The translations under genes were made by a program, and so were the position numbers. Below are positions 9,079-19,274 of a DNA stretch of 64,000 bases, piece by piece. Source of the stretch: Chlamydia gallinacea 08-1274/3 (GTDB lineage Bacteria > Chlamydiota > Chlamydiia > Chlamydiales > Chlamydiaceae); the NCBI RefSeq assembly GCF_000471025.2, contig NZ_CP015840.1, positions 310,001 through 374,000 on the forward strand, in the 5' to 3' direction. Within the stretch, counting starts at the first letter, position 1. Each line of letters opens with the position of its first letter. The notes beneath the pieces were generated by a model. The model did no database searches. It was not told the origin of the DNA and saw only the letters and a program-made list of their open reading frames with translations.

Positions 9079-9126
9079 TTTTTTTAATTTTAAAATAAAA
9101 AAAATTATTTTAAAAAATAAAAAAAA
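9079..9126. other. A/T-only tract between pckA and the DUF582 genes
   Basis: A run of 48 bases with no G or C lies in the 101-base gap. It could contain the pckA terminator, an UP-like promoter element for the DUF582 transcript, or both. No clear -35/-10 pair was picked out. Confidence 0.45.
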
Positions 9127-9151
9127 CTCCTGCAAATTAAACTATAAATTA

Positions 9152-10960
9152 CTAATGACTTCGAGTATTTAATTCATTTTCTATTCTCAGTAATTCATCC
9201 GTAATTATCTGAGGCAAATCTGATCCAAAAATCTTAAGATACTCACGAACATTCACAACTTCTTTCAGCCACCCAGAAACATCTACAGAAAGAAGATCCT
9301 GAACAACTTGCGAAGGTAGATTTAACCCTTCCAAATTCAAAGCAAATTCCTTAGGTAGGTAACCAATAGGAGTTCGTTCGCCTATGTCCTCTCCATCTGT
9401 TCTACGAAAGATCCATTCCAAAACTCTGAGGTTCTCACTAAATCCAGGCCATAAGAACTTACCATTTTTATCTTTACGGAACCAATTCACACCATAAATA
9501 CGTGGTAATTGTAATTGCGTATTTTTAGCAAACGATAGCCAATGATCAAAATACTGTGCCATGTTGTAACCACAGAAAGGCAGCATGGCAAAAGGATCAT
9601 GCCGTAATTTCCCTTGTTCCCCAACAATAGCTGCTGTAATTGCTGAAGACATACTCGCTCCAATAGTTACACCGTGCTGCCAACTTAAAGCTTCGTAAAC
9701 TAAAGGAACTGTATCAGAACGACGTCCACCAAAAATAATCGCATCTAAAGGAACCCCTTCCGGATTATTCCATTGAGGATCAAGAACGGGACACTGTTGT
9801 ACAGGAGCTGTGAACCGCGAATTCGGATGTGCTGCAGGCCCCTCTCCTGTCCAAGGATTTCCTTGCCAATCGATAAGACCCTCGGGAGGTTGGCTAGTTA
9901 ATCCTTCCCACCAAACATCCTGATCCGGAGTTAACGCAACATTTGTAAATAAAGCATTCGCATGACAAGAAGCTAAAGCATTGGGATTGGTGGATGCCGA
10001 TGTTCCTGGAGCAACACCAAAAAAACCACTCTCAGGATTTACAGCATAAAGCCTTCCATCATTGCCGGGACGTATCCATGCAATATCATCACCCACACAC
10101 TCAACTTTCCATCCTGGAAGCTTTGGCAATAACATAGCTAAATTTGTCTTACCACATGCACTAGGGAATGAAGCAGCAAAATACTTCTTTCTCCCCTCAG
10201 GATTTGTAACCCCAATGATCAACATATGCTCCGCAAGCCATCCCTGGTGACGCGCTCTATAGGAAGCTAGACGTAAAGCCACACACTTCTTCCCAAGTAA
10301 AGCATTCCCTCCATAGCCACTACCAAAAGACATCACACTACTATCATCTTGGAAATGAACAATCCGCATATTCTTAGGATTGCACGGCCAGGCAACGTCT
10401 TTTTGACCTGGAGATAGAGGATACCCAACACTATGTAAACACTTATGGAATGGACGAGACGTTCCTAAAAACTTCAGCACTTCTGCCCCCATACGCGTCA
10501 TGATCTTCATCGAACACACGACATAGGGGGAATCAGTAATTTCCACCCCAATAAGAGAAAAAGGGGAATTCAAAGGCCCCATACAAAAAGGAATAATATA
10601 CAGCGTCCTTCCCTGCATACATCCACGGAAAAGTCCATGTAACTCTTTCCGCATCTCTTGCGGATCTCGCCAATTATTCGTAGGACCAGCGTCCTCTTTC
10701 TTCGGAGTACAAATAAAGGTAAATTGTTCAACACGAGCAACATCTTCAGGAGAAGAACGCACTAGGAAACAATTCGGGTGCTTTTCGGGATTCAAAGGAA
10801 TAAAAATCCCCTGCTCCTGCATCTTAGCACTTAACCTCGCGTATTCCTCATCTGAACCATCACATAAATAGATATCCTTTGGAGTAACTAAAACAGAAAC
10901 TTCCTCTATCCATGTTTTTAACTCTTTATGCTGAATCTCTTTATTCCACGCACCCATCAT
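9152..10960 (-). CDS. pckA: Phosphoenolpyruvate carboxykinase, GTP type (CT710 orthologue)
   Basis: Converts oxaloacetate and GTP to phosphoenolpyruvate, linking the partial TCA cycle to sugar synthesis. At 602 residues it matches the GTP-dependent family. The kinase loop with reactive cysteine, FPSACGKTNLAML, is at about residues 265-277; FGSGYGGNALLGKKC and the nucleotide-binding NWFRKD are also present. Two adjacent ATGs (10960 and 10957) could start it; the second overlaps the mreB stop region. It follows mreB directly and is probably co-transcribed with it. Confidence 0.96.
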   Translation of the reverse strand: MMGAWNKEIQHKELKTWIEEVSVLVTPKDIYLCDGSDEEYARLSAKMQEQGIFIPLNPEKHPNCFLVRSSPEDVARVEQFTFICTPKKEDAGPTNNWRDPQEMRKELHGLFRGCMQGRTLYIIPFCMGPLNSPFSLIGVEITDSPYVVCSMKIMTRMGAEVLKFLGTSRPFHKCLHSVGYPLSPGQKDVAWPCNPKNMRIVHFQDDSSVMSFGSGYGGNALLGKKCVALRLASYRARHQGWLAEHMLIIGVTNPEGRKKYFAASFPSACGKTNLAMLLPKLPGWKVECVGDDIAWIRPGNDGRLYAVNPESGFFGVAPGTSASTNPNALASCHANALFTNVALTPDQDVWWEGLTSQPPEGLIDWQGNPWTGEGPAAHPNSRFTAPVQQCPVLDPQWNNPEGVPLDAIIFGGRRSDTVPLVYEALSWQHGVTIGASMSSAITAAIVGEQGKLRHDPFAMLPFCGYNMAQYFDHWLSFAKNTQLQLPRIYGVNWFRKDKNGKFLWPGFSENLRVLEWIFRRTDGEDIGERTPIGYLPKEFALNLEGLNLPSQVVQDLLSVDVSGWLKEVVNVREYLKIFGSDLPQIITDELLRIENELNTRSH

Positions 10961-12057
10961 ACTATATTCCCTTTGCGTTTCTTAAATTGATCTAGATGCT
11001 CCAACGCTTTACCTGTTCCTAGACACACAGCAAGTAAAGGATGAGGAGCGGTAATTACAGAAAGTCCTGTATTCTTACTCAAAGCCTTATCCAATCCCTT
11101 AATCAAAGCGCCTCCTCCTGCAAGAACCATACCGCGTTCAACTAAATCAGCTGAAAGTTCTGGAGGACACTTCTCTAAGGTTAAACGCACACATTCAATA
11201 ATTTGTTGAATAGGTTCAGCTAAACACTCTCGAATTTCTACAGAATTAATTCTTTTCGTTATTGGTAACCCTGCAACTTGATCTCGCCCACGGACTTCCA
11301 TTTCCAGTTCTTGATCTCCAAGAGGATAGGCAGACCCAATAGTAATCTTAATTTCCTCTGCAGTTCTTGGACCAATCATCAGATTATATGTACGACGCAT
11401 GTAATTAATAATACATTCATCAAACTCATCACCAGCAATACGTAAAGAACGAGATTCAACTATACCCCCTAAGGAAATAATAGCGATCTCGGTTGTTCCT
11501 CCCCCGATATCAATGATCATACTCGCTGCAGGCTCATGTACCGGAAGATCCACCCCAATAGCCGCAGCCATGGGCTCTTCAATCAGGATCACTTCTTGAG
11601 CACCTGCATGTAACGCAGAATCCTCAACAGCACGTTTTTCTACCCCCGTAATTCCCGAGGGTACGGCAATCAAAATCCGAGGACGAAACATACTACGCGA
11701 AGGGGTCACGCGTTTAATTAATGCTTTTAACATACCCTCAGCAATCTCAAAATCAGCAATCACCCCATCTTTCATAGGACGAACAGCCATAATCTTTCGT
11801 GGGGTTTTACCTAACATAGCTTTCGCTTTATGCCCTACAGCAAGAACCGTGTGTGTTTGCGCGTCAACGGCAACTACCGAAGGCTCACTCAGAACAATCC
11901 CACGACCTCGCACATAAACCAAAGTGTTCGCTGTTCCTAAATCAATACCGACATTACCAGAAAAAAAATTGAAAACCCTATCAAAACGGCCTAAAGCTGT
12001 ATTATATAAGCGATTTGATAGGTTTTTTATTTTAAATAAACTTCGATGTGGGGCCAT
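10957..12057 (-). CDS. mreB: MreB, actin-like cell-shape and division protein (CT709 orthologue)
   Basis: A 366-residue bacterial actin. The phosphate 1 motif GIDLGTANTLVYV starts at residue 37, whereas in E. coli MreB it starts near residue 14, so there is an N-terminal extension of roughly 23 residues that is basic and amphipathic (KIKNLSNRLYNTALGRFDRV). Phosphate 2 (IDIGGGTTEIAI) and adenosine (LAGGGALIKGLDKAL) motifs are intact. In chlamydiae, which lack FtsZ, MreB organises septal peptidoglycan. The extension is reported to aid membrane association. The start ATG 12057 lies 4 bases after the SNF2 gene stop. Confidence 0.96.
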   Translation of the reverse strand: MAPHRSLFKIKNLSNRLYNTALGRFDRVFNFFSGNVGIDLGTANTLVYVRGRGIVLSEPSVVAVDAQTHTVLAVGHKAKAMLGKTPRKIMAVRPMKDGVIADFEIAEGMLKALIKRVTPSRSMFRPRILIAVPSGITGVEKRAVEDSALHAGAQEVILIEEPMAAAIGVDLPVHEPAASMIIDIGGGTTEIAIISLGGIVESRSLRIAGDEFDECIINYMRRTYNLMIGPRTAEEIKITIGSAYPLGDQELEMEVRGRDQVAGLPITKRINSVEIRECLAEPIQQIIECVRLTLEKCPPELSADLVERGMVLAGGGALIKGLDKALSKNTGLSVITAPHPLLAVCLGTGKALEHLDQFKKRKGNIV

Positions 12058-12061
12058 AGTA

Positions 12062-15000
12062 TCAGATCTGTAGCAATTCTAGAACTTCTTCCCAAGTTAA
12101 CTTAGAAACGACTTCATCATCAGAGTTGATCACTTTCTTTACAAGGCTCTTTTTCCTATCCTGGAGAGTAAGAATTTTCTCCTCAATAGTATTTAAAGTA
12201 ACTAACTTATATGAAGATACAGAACGACTTTGACCTATACGATGCACACGGTCTGTAGCTTGACTTTCTACAGCAGGATTCCACCACATATCATAATGAA
12301 TTACGGTATCTGCCCCCACAAGATTTAAACCCGTACCGCCTGCTTTCAAAGAAATCAAAAATACTAATAACCCAGGATCTTCATTAAATTGGTTGACTAA
12401 TTCTAACCTATTCTTGCTAGAACCATCTAAATATACGAACGGTATACCACGTAGTTCTAAATCCTGTTTAATAATACTCAACATCTTCGTGTACTGGCTG
12501 AAAAGCACCGTTTTATGCCCCGATTCCACAAGAGAAGAAAGTAAATCCATAAGCATGTCGTACTTTGCGGAGTCACCTGGTTCAGGAACATCCTTAGCAA
12601 AAATCGCAGGATGACAACAAATCTGTTTTAACCGCGTAAGAGTAGCAAGCACATGAATATGTATACGATCAAATCCTTCTTGTTTAACTAAACGTGAAAG
12701 CTCCTTCTTTGCAGAGGCAGCATAAGAATGATATAATTCCCGTTGCGATTCCGTAAGATGACAATGATATAAAATTTCCGATACTGGAGGTAAATCTTCC
12801 AAAACATCTTCTTTCATACGTCGCAAAATAAACGGAGCTACCTTCTTCTTCAAAGCAACCATATTATCTGCTTTATTCCCCATATAGTTGCCCGTACGAA
12901 TATATTTTCCGACAAAACGATCATAACTACTCAATAAGCCCGGCATTAAGAAATCAAATAGGCTCCACAATTCTTCAAGAGAATTCTCTATAGGTGTTCC
13001 AGTTAAAATTAACCGATGCCCCGAACGAATCATCTTTACAGATTTTGCATTACGTGTCGTACGATTTTTAATATGATGTGCTTCATCTAAGACAACATAA
13101 TCAAAAACAAAGTCTTTATAAATATCGATATCCTTTTGCAACAAATTATAAGAAGTAATTGCTACATCATATTTAGATAAATCTGCTAACTGCTTGCGAC
13201 GATAAACAGGAACTCCATCAATAACAACTACCTTAAACTCGGGATTAAACTTACGAAATTCTTCTTTCCAGTTATATACTAAAGAGGTAGGGCAAACGAT
13301 TAAAGAACATCCCGCCCCTTTTTCTAAGCGACTTTGCGTAATTGCTATGATTGCTTGTAAAGTCTTGCCTAATCCCATATCATCAGCTAAAATACCATTA
13401 AGATGCATCTTTCTCAGACGCTCTAACCAATGAATCCCTTCAGTTTGATAGCTACGCAAGGTTGCTTGAATCTGCTGAGGAATCTCTTGGAAGTCAAAGG
13501 CAACTTCACCACGAATTTGTTTCTGTATTTCAGCTAATTTCTCTGTCATTGTGAAATTGACAGGAAGTCCCTCAAAAAGCTCTGATGAAATCCCTGTTAA
13601 ACTCCAAAGAGGACACTTTTCTACAAAGTCATCTAAAACCTTAAAACCAATTTCATTGAAAATTTGTACTACAGGAGAAATCTTCTCTAAATCTAAAACC
13701 AAAATACATGGTAATTTAGCTGCCCCTGGCCTACCTTTACGCCCTGTCTTAACATTATGTCCCTTCTTAGGCAGCTCCAAAAAGCGCTTCTTAGCACTAA
13801 CACAATCCCATAGCAAATCTAAGCTAATCCCCTTCAGAAGCCCATTCACCTTAAGTTCTGCTTCATAAGAATCAATTTCAGAACTTTCTCTAAAGGAAAG
13901 ATCAAACACTGTTTCATCATAAATAAATTGATCCGACAGAGTTTCAGGACAATTAAACGTAATCCGATGTTGGTTATTAGGAATCGTTTCTGTCATGAAT
14001 TCAACTATCTTCTTCTCACTCTTTACATGATATGCCCCATCCCGCTCATCATAAACAAATCCGGAGAAGACCTCTTCAATGATTTTACGCTCTTCAACAA
14101 GATTTCTAGCCAAAATACCGTCTTCGCGAATAAATGCACGGACATCTTGATATGTTAAAGAAAATGAAGTCGCAGGAATAGTTATAGAATCATAAATAAA
14201 GTATAATTTAGCTTCTAATTCTCCATCCAAATAACTCATATCACATACACCACGAACCTCCTCAACATAAGGAAGAGTGACAAACGAGTTTAAAACCTCA
14301 ACATTGGAGACTTCCGCATATTCTTTAAAAACAGGAAGAGCATTTTCCCTAAATGAACCAAATAAAGCTTCTGGAATCGTAATGTCACGTAAACGCGAGA
14401 AAGAACGTAAATGCGCACGACGAATTTGAGGAGCAAAATGATGGTACACGTTATTGTGAATAATACCAGGGACATTAGACTCCAAAAGAATCGCTTGTTC
14501 TGGCTGCAACTCATCATCATCAACGAGAACCAAAGGAGTAACTAATAAAGCTTTATACGGGGTATCAAAAAAATCTAAATTAAACTTTATTTTCGCAGGA
14601 GAAGCTGACCAGTATAAAGGTTCCTCAAGATTTCTACAAAATATCCCTGAAAAACTTTCTTTTTCACCTAATTGAGTTCCACTACGATCGGCCATTTGAT
14701 GTTCATACATCTTAGATAAAATCACACCTAAAGATGTTAATGTAAGATATGCTGATTTTAATAATTTTTCTTCTGTTACCTGATTTGCATAACGTACGTA
14801 ACGAATCAATAAATCAATCAATTTGCGATCAGAAGCACTAAATGATTGCATCGTAAAGAAGAAACGACGCCCACTCAAGATAATCGGCTCCTGATACAAC
14901 ACTCCTTCTAAGAAAGTCTTAATATTCGAAACATAAAAAGGCTTGGAGCGACCTGGAAGACGAAGAATTAACTGAAACTCTACATGTTGATTTGCCTGGA

Positions 15001-15568
15001 AAACTTCATCAGAATTATTAGAAGGAACAAATAAGACAGCAAGTTCCGCAGCATTTTTGTCTAAATACTCCTTTTTAGGTAAGAAAAAGGGATTAATACT
15101 TAATGTATTTGCTGCATGAATGTATTCACTTAATATTTCTTTTTGATGCTCACGATCCTTACGCTCTTCTTCCCTAGTTGCAGCAACAACAAATGCCTCC
15201 TGAAGCTCTTTTTTCACATCTTCATTAATCTCTTCATTCGTATCCAAATTAGCTTCTTGAGAATAAGCAACCACCATTTCATTAAAATATTGTTCCAGGT
15301 AAAACAATAGAGCCACAATATGTTGACAATCGTAATTGTATGAACAGTCACAATTCGAATCGATAGTATCGGATTCCGAACGATCCACCTCAATTTCACA
15401 TTCATATACGTTGTCATACGCACCTCGGACCTGTGTACCTATGCACACCGTCTCTCCAGTCATAGAAATAATTTTTGCATTAATCACAGCTCCTTGGTCA
15501 AAAAGTTCCTTGCCATCCTGCAAAATATTAGCTGTAAAATCTCGTCGTAATTTGCGAAAATTAAGCAT
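12062..15568 (-). CDS. SWIM-domain SNF2 helicase-like ATPase (CT708 orthologue)
   Basis: A 1168-residue Snf2-family protein. A SWIM zinc finger (CDCSYNYDCQH: Cys73, Cys75, Cys81, His83) lies near the N-terminus. The C-terminal third has DDMGLGKT (about 730), DEAHHIKN (about 828), LTGTPIENSLEEL and the motif VI region ATDRVHRIGQ (about 1107). The family uses ATP to translocate on DNA and shift or remove bound proteins. The chosen start, 15568, is directly behind AGAGGAG; an in-frame ATG at 15625 adds 19 residues but has no ribosome site. It heads an apparent operon with mreB and pckA. Its target in a cell with histone-like Hc1/Hc2 chromatin is unknown. Confidence 0.9.
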   Translation of the reverse strand: MLNFRKLRRDFTANILQDGKELFDQGAVINAKIISMTGETVCIGTQVRGAYDNVYECEIEVDRSESDTIDSNCDCSYNYDCQHIVALLFYLEQYFNEMVVAYSQEANLDTNEEINEDVKKELQEAFVVAATREEERKDREHQKEILSEYIHAANTLSINPFFLPKKEYLDKNAAELAVLFVPSNNSDEVFQANQHVEFQLILRLPGRSKPFYVSNIKTFLEGVLYQEPIILSGRRFFFTMQSFSASDRKLIDLLIRYVRYANQVTEEKLLKSAYLTLTSLGVILSKMYEHQMADRSGTQLGEKESFSGIFCRNLEEPLYWSASPAKIKFNLDFFDTPYKALLVTPLVLVDDDELQPEQAILLESNVPGIIHNNVYHHFAPQIRRAHLRSFSRLRDITIPEALFGSFRENALPVFKEYAEVSNVEVLNSFVTLPYVEEVRGVCDMSYLDGELEAKLYFIYDSITIPATSFSLTYQDVRAFIREDGILARNLVEERKIIEEVFSGFVYDERDGAYHVKSEKKIVEFMTETIPNNQHRITFNCPETLSDQFIYDETVFDLSFRESSEIDSYEAELKVNGLLKGISLDLLWDCVSAKKRFLELPKKGHNVKTGRKGRPGAAKLPCILVLDLEKISPVVQIFNEIGFKVLDDFVEKCPLWSLTGISSELFEGLPVNFTMTEKLAEIQKQIRGEVAFDFQEIPQQIQATLRSYQTEGIHWLERLRKMHLNGILADDMGLGKTLQAIIAITQSRLEKGAGCSLIVCPTSLVYNWKEEFRKFNPEFKVVVIDGVPVYRRKQLADLSKYDVAITSYNLLQKDIDIYKDFVFDYVVLDEAHHIKNRTTRNAKSVKMIRSGHRLILTGTPIENSLEELWSLFDFLMPGLLSSYDRFVGKYIRTGNYMGNKADNMVALKKKVAPFILRRMKEDVLEDLPPVSEILYHCHLTESQRELYHSYAASAKKELSRLVKQEGFDRIHIHVLATLTRLKQICCHPAIFAKDVPEPGDSAKYDMLMDLLSSLVESGHKTVLFSQYTKMLSIIKQDLELRGIPFVYLDGSSKNRLELVNQFNEDPGLLVFLISLKAGGTGLNLVGADTVIHYDMWWNPAVESQATDRVHRIGQSRSVSSYKLVTLNTIEEKILTLQDRKKSLVKKVINSDDEVVSKLTWEEVLELLQI

Positions 15569-15712
15569 TTCTCCTCTAAACCGCAGAGTTCTTTTTAAAC
15601 AGCTTACTTGTACCTGTTTGCCCATGCTAAATCAATGAAAAATTTTATCAATAACATTCCTACTCATTTTACGATAGAACTACATGCTCCCTAAGTACAA
15701 ATCGACTAGTCA

Positions 15713-15741
15713 TTGCTAAAAACTCATCAAATATCTAAAAT
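15713..15741 (+). promoter_or_regulatory. Sigma-66 promoter of tRNA-Gly and tig
   Basis: TTGCTA (15713-15718) and TAAAAT (15736-15741) are 17 bases apart, placing transcription start near 15748, six bases before the tRNA 5' end. No terminator is seen between the tRNA and the trigger factor gene. Confidence 0.6.
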
Positions 15742-15753
15742 GCTACTTTTTGT

Positions 15754-15825
<72 letters not shown>

Positions 15826-15844
15826 TTTCTTCCAGAGAAACTTC

Positions 15845-15850
15845 AAGGGG
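15845..15850 (+). promoter_or_regulatory. Ribosome binding site that fixes the tig start
   Basis: AAGGGG lies 7 bases before a GTG at 15858. It supports that GTG as the start and excludes the longer open frame, which runs back through the tRNA gene. Confidence 0.7.
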
Positions 15851-15857
15851 TAGTTTT

Positions 15858-17177
15858 GTGTCTCGAAATTTTTCTAACGAGCAATTCTCTATTAATTTAG
15901 AAGAGCAGCCAGGATGCAGTGTTACTGCTGAGGTCCGCGTTTCGCCTTCGTTCGTAGGAAAACTTCAAGAACAAGCTATAAAAAAAATTAAAAAAGATGT
16001 TTCCTTTCCGGGATTTCGCAAAGGGAAAGTTCCTAACGCTATGATTCTGTCGCGTTACCCCAGCCAGGTAAGTAGAGAATTAAATCAATTGTTAATTCAA
16101 TCTGCATATCAAGCCCTGTCTTCTGTAGGAGGTCGCCGTCCCCTCTCTCCTAAGGCAGTTAAGTCAACATCCATAGTTAAAGTGGATGTACACGAAGGAG
16201 GCCAGGTAGATTTTATCTATGAAGCTTTTCCTATAATTTCTGAGATTTCATGGGACAAGTTACCTGAAATTGAAGAACCGCAAGAAAAAGAAATTACTGA
16301 AGAAGAACTACAGGCAGGGTTAACCAACATTTCTTACTTCTTTGCAACCAAAACCCCTGTAACACGTCCTTCTCAGGAGGGAGACTTTATCTCATTATCC
16401 CTTCATGTGACGAACCAACATGAAGAGAGCACTCTTAAACCTATCTTTGAAAACAGGTACTTCAAGCTATGCAAAGAGGATATGTCCGATGCTTTCAGAG
16501 AAAAATTTTTAGGAATTACCGCAGGAGATCGTGTTACTGAAACCATCGCTTCTACAGATATACAATCCTTCCTTAACGGTGATCTTTTAATATTTACTAT
16601 AAACTCTGTCATTGAAGTTGTAGCTCCAGAATTGGATGATGACAAAGCTCGCCAATTACAAGCTGAGTCTCTAGAAGATCTCACGAAAAAGCTACGTATT
16701 CAATTGGAAAATCAAGCCGAGAGCAAGCGAAATCAGCAGCGTTTCGCCAACGCGGAAAATGCTCTTGCTACTATTGCTGACTTTGATCTTCCTGCCTCAA
16801 TGCTCGCAGAACGTGTGGAAATGTTCTCAAAAGAAAAGTTACTCAATGCTCGACTAGTTCAATATTGTTCTGATGAAGAACTCGAATCTAAAAAAGCTGA
16901 TTTACTTAAGGAAGCTGAAGAAGAAGCAAAAAAAACATTAAAACTCTTCTTCCTAACTAACAAAGTATTCTCAGATGAGAAACTTGTTATTAGCCGTGAA
17001 GAGCTTCAACATATGATAGATGTATGCTCACGAGAGCGTTTTGGCGTGCAGCCCCCTAAAGATATTTCTAATGAGGTTTTGCAAGAATTAGTAACTGCTG
17101 CTCGCGATCGTCTGACCTATCACAAAGCTTTGGAAAAAGTTCTCTCCAAAGCAAAAGAACATGTAGCACTGTCTTAA
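15858..17177 (+). CDS. tig: Trigger factor, ribosome-associated chaperone and prolyl isomerase (CT707 orthologue)
   Basis: Trigger factor binds ribosomal protein L23 at the exit tunnel and shields nascent chains. The protein is 439 residues, the usual length. The N-terminal ribosome-binding signature FPGFRKGKVP is at about residues 46-55, followed by an FKBP-like central domain (TRPSQEGDFISLSL) and a long helical C-terminal domain. The start is GTG 15858, chosen from the AAGGGG site and from family alignment beginning SRNFSNEQFS. It starts 33 bases after the tRNA and is probably on the same transcript. Confidence 0.95.
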   Translation: MSRNFSNEQFSINLEEQPGCSVTAEVRVSPSFVGKLQEQAIKKIKKDVSFPGFRKGKVPNAMILSRYPSQVSRELNQLLIQSAYQALSSVGGRRPLSPKAVKSTSIVKVDVHEGGQVDFIYEAFPIISEISWDKLPEIEEPQEKEITEEELQAGLTNISYFFATKTPVTRPSQEGDFISLSLHVTNQHEESTLKPIFENRYFKLCKEDMSDAFREKFLGITAGDRVTETIASTDIQSFLNGDLLIFTINSVIEVVAPELDDDKARQLQAESLEDLTKKLRIQLENQAESKRNQQRFANAENALATIADFDLPASMLAERVEMFSKEKLLNARLVQYCSDEELESKKADLLKEAEEEAKKTLKLFFLTNKVFSDEKLVISREELQHMIDVCSRERFGVQPPKDISNEVLQELVTAARDRLTYHKALEKVLSKAKEHVALS

Positions 17178-17199
17178 AATATACATCTGAGGAAAATAC

Positions 17200-17228
17200 T
17201 TGACCCAAGAAAGTCTTAAACATAGAAT
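17200..17228 (+). promoter_or_regulatory. Sigma-66 promoter of clpP-clpX
   Basis: TTGACC (17200-17205) and TAGAAT (17223-17228) are spaced by 17 bases, close to the consensus. Start near 17235 would leave a leader of about 120 bases before clpP. The leader is AT-rich; no riboswitch fold was recognised. Confidence 0.55.
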
Positions 17229-17356
17229 TCAACACTTTATTGCGTAAGCATGTTTGCAAGTAGATAGCATAAAAATACCTTAGTATTTATTTTATAAATT
17301 GCTTCTGCACGTCGTAATGCTGTGTGAGAAGAAAACTATTTTGAGAGGAAATGCAC

Positions 17357-17968
17357 ATGACATTGGTTCCCTATGTGGTCGAGGACACAGGTCGTGGCGA
17401 GCGCGCCATGGATATCTATTCACGTCTGTTAAAAGATCGTATTGTAATGATTGGCCAAGAAATTACTGAACCGCTTGCAAATACTGTCATTGCGCAACTG
17501 CTTTTTTTAATGTCTGAAGATCCTAAAAAAGATATTCAAATTTTTATTAACTCCCCTGGAGGCTACATTACAGCAGGGCTAGCAATTTATGATACTATCC
17601 GTTTCCTGGGATGTGATGTGAATACGTATTGTATAGGCCAAGCAGCATCTATGGGAGCTTTACTTCTATCTGCAGGTACAAAAGGAAAACGTTATGCCCT
17701 ACCTCATAGTCGCATGATGATTCACCAGCCTTCTGGAGGTATCATAGGAACTTCCGCGGATATTCAATTACAAGCTGCGGAAATTTTAACATTAAAACGT
17801 CACCTTGCTAACATCCTTGCTGAGTGTACAGGTCAACACGTAGAAAAAATTATAGAAGATTCTGAAAGAGACTTCTTTATGGGAGCTGAAGAAGCTATTG
17901 CTTATGGTTTAATTGACAAGGTTGTTACCTCAGCAAAAGATACAAAAGATAAAGATGCTATCTCTTAG
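17357..17968 (+). CDS. clpP: ClpP serine protease subunit, ClpX-linked copy (CT706 orthologue)
   Basis: A 203-residue ClpP. The catalytic serine is in [14 protein letters not shown], the histidine in MIHQPSGG, and the aspartate in [11 protein letters not shown], so the triad is intact. ATG 17357 is preferred over ATG 17351 because GAGAGGAA ends one base before 17351 but is well spaced for 17357. Chlamydiae have two clpP genes; this one (ClpP2) is in an operon with clpX, and its usual partner is ClpP1 encoded elsewhere. It forms the barrel that degrades proteins unfolded by ClpX. Confidence 0.96.
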   Translation: MTLVPYVVEDTGRGERAMDIYSRLLKDRIVMIGQEITEPLANTVIAQLLFLMSEDPKKDIQIFINSPGGYITAGLAIYDTIRFLGCDVNTYCIGQAASMGALLLSAGTKGKRYALPHSRMMIHQPSGGIIGTSADIQLQAAEILTLKRHLANILAECTGQHVEKIIEDSERDFFMGAEEAIAYGLIDKVVTSAKDTKDKDAIS

Positions 17969-17977
17969 AGAGTGGTT

Positions 17978-19243
17978 ATGAACAAAAAAAATCTTACTAT
18001 TTGCTCTTTTTGTGGTCGTTCTGAAAAAGATGTAGAAAAGCTTATTGCAGGTCCTTCCGTTTATATCTGTGATTACTGCATTAAATTATGCTCAGGAATT
18101 TTAGACAAAAAGCCCGTAGCTTCTCAACCAGTAAACTCCACTCCAGAAACAGAAATACAAAGTCCTGACATTCAAGTTTTAAAACCAAAAGAAATAAAAA
18201 AACATATTGATGAATATGTAATTGGGCAGGAGCGAGCAAAAAAAACCATTGCTGTTGCAGTATACAACCACTACAAACGCATACGCGCTTTATTAAATAA
18301 CAAACACATAAGCTATGGGAAATCGAATGTGCTACTCCTGGGCCCTACGGGTTCAGGAAAGACACTCATTGCTAAGACTTTAGCTAAAATTTTAGATGTG
18401 CCCTTTACAATAGCTGATGCCACTACTCTAACAGAAGCTGGGTATGTAGGTGAAGATGTTGAGAACATTGTTTTAAGGTTGTTACAAGCTGCTGATTATG
18501 ATGTAGCTCGAGCTGAACGTGGTATTATTTATATTGATGAAATTGATAAAATTGGGAAAACCACAGCAAACGTCTCTATTACACGCGACGTCTCCGGTGA
18601 AGGTGTACAACAAGCTCTATTAAAAATTATTGAAGGAACAACAGCAAATGTACCTCCAAAAGGAGGACGGAAGCATCCTAATCAAGAGTACATCCGCGTA
18701 AATACGGAAAATATTCTATTCATTGTAGGTGGTGCTTTCGTTAATTTAGATAAAATCATTGCCAAACGCCTTGGGAAAACAACCATTGGTTTTTCCGATG
18801 ATCAGGGTGACTTCTCTCAAAAAGATCGTGATCGCCTACTGACAAAAGTAGAAACCGAAGATCTTATTGCTTTTGGTATGATTCCTGAATTTGTAGGACG
18901 ATTCAATTGCATTGCAAACTGTGAAGAACTCTCTTTGGATGAACTTGTAGCTATCCTTACGGAACCGACAAATGCTATTGTCAAACAGTATGTTGAGTTA
19001 TTTGCAGAAGAAAACGTGAAGTTAATTTTCGAAAAAGATGCTTTATATGCTATAGCAAAGAAAGCTAAGCAGGCAAAAACAGGGGCACGAGCTCTGGGTA
19101 TGATGTTAGAAAATCTACTTAGAGATCTCATGTTTGAAATTCCTTCAGATCCCACAGTAGAAGCTATACGAATTCAAGAAGATACTATTGTAGAACATAA
19201 GGCTCCTATAATTATTAGAAGAACTCCTGAAGCCATAGCATAA
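17978..19243 (+). CDS. clpX: ClpX, AAA+ unfoldase of the ClpXP protease (CT705 orthologue)
   Basis: A 421-residue ATPase that recognises tagged substrates and feeds ClpP. The N-terminal C4 zinc domain (CSFCGRS...CDYCIKLC) is followed by Walker A GPTGSGKT, Walker [11 protein letters not shown], and the IGF loop (TTIGFSDD) that docks to ClpP. The reading frame opens at a GTG (17972), but ATG 17978 fits the family start ([13 protein letters not shown]). The gene begins 9 bases after clpP, so the protease and unfoldase are made together. Confidence 0.97.
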   Translation: MNKKNLTICSFCGRSEKDVEKLIAGPSVYICDYCIKLCSGILDKKPVASQPVNSTPETEIQSPDIQVLKPKEIKKHIDEYVIGQERAKKTIAVAVYNHYKRIRALLNNKHISYGKSNVLLLGPTGSGKTLIAKTLAKILDVPFTIADATTLTEAGYVGEDVENIVLRLLQAADYDVARAERGIIYIDEIDKIGKTTANVSITRDVSGEGVQQALLKIIEGTTANVPPKGGRKHPNQEYIRVNTENILFIVGGAFVNLDKIIAKRLGKTTIGFSDDQGDFSQKDRDRLLTKVETEDLIAFGMIPEFVGRFNCIANCEELSLDELVAILTEPTNAIVKQYVELFAEENVKLIFEKDALYAIAKKAKQAKTGARALGMMLENLLRDLMFEIPSDPTVEAIRIQEDTIVEHKAPIIIRRTPEAIA

Positions 19244-19274
19244 AAAATTCTTTTCTTCTTGATTTAGGAATATC

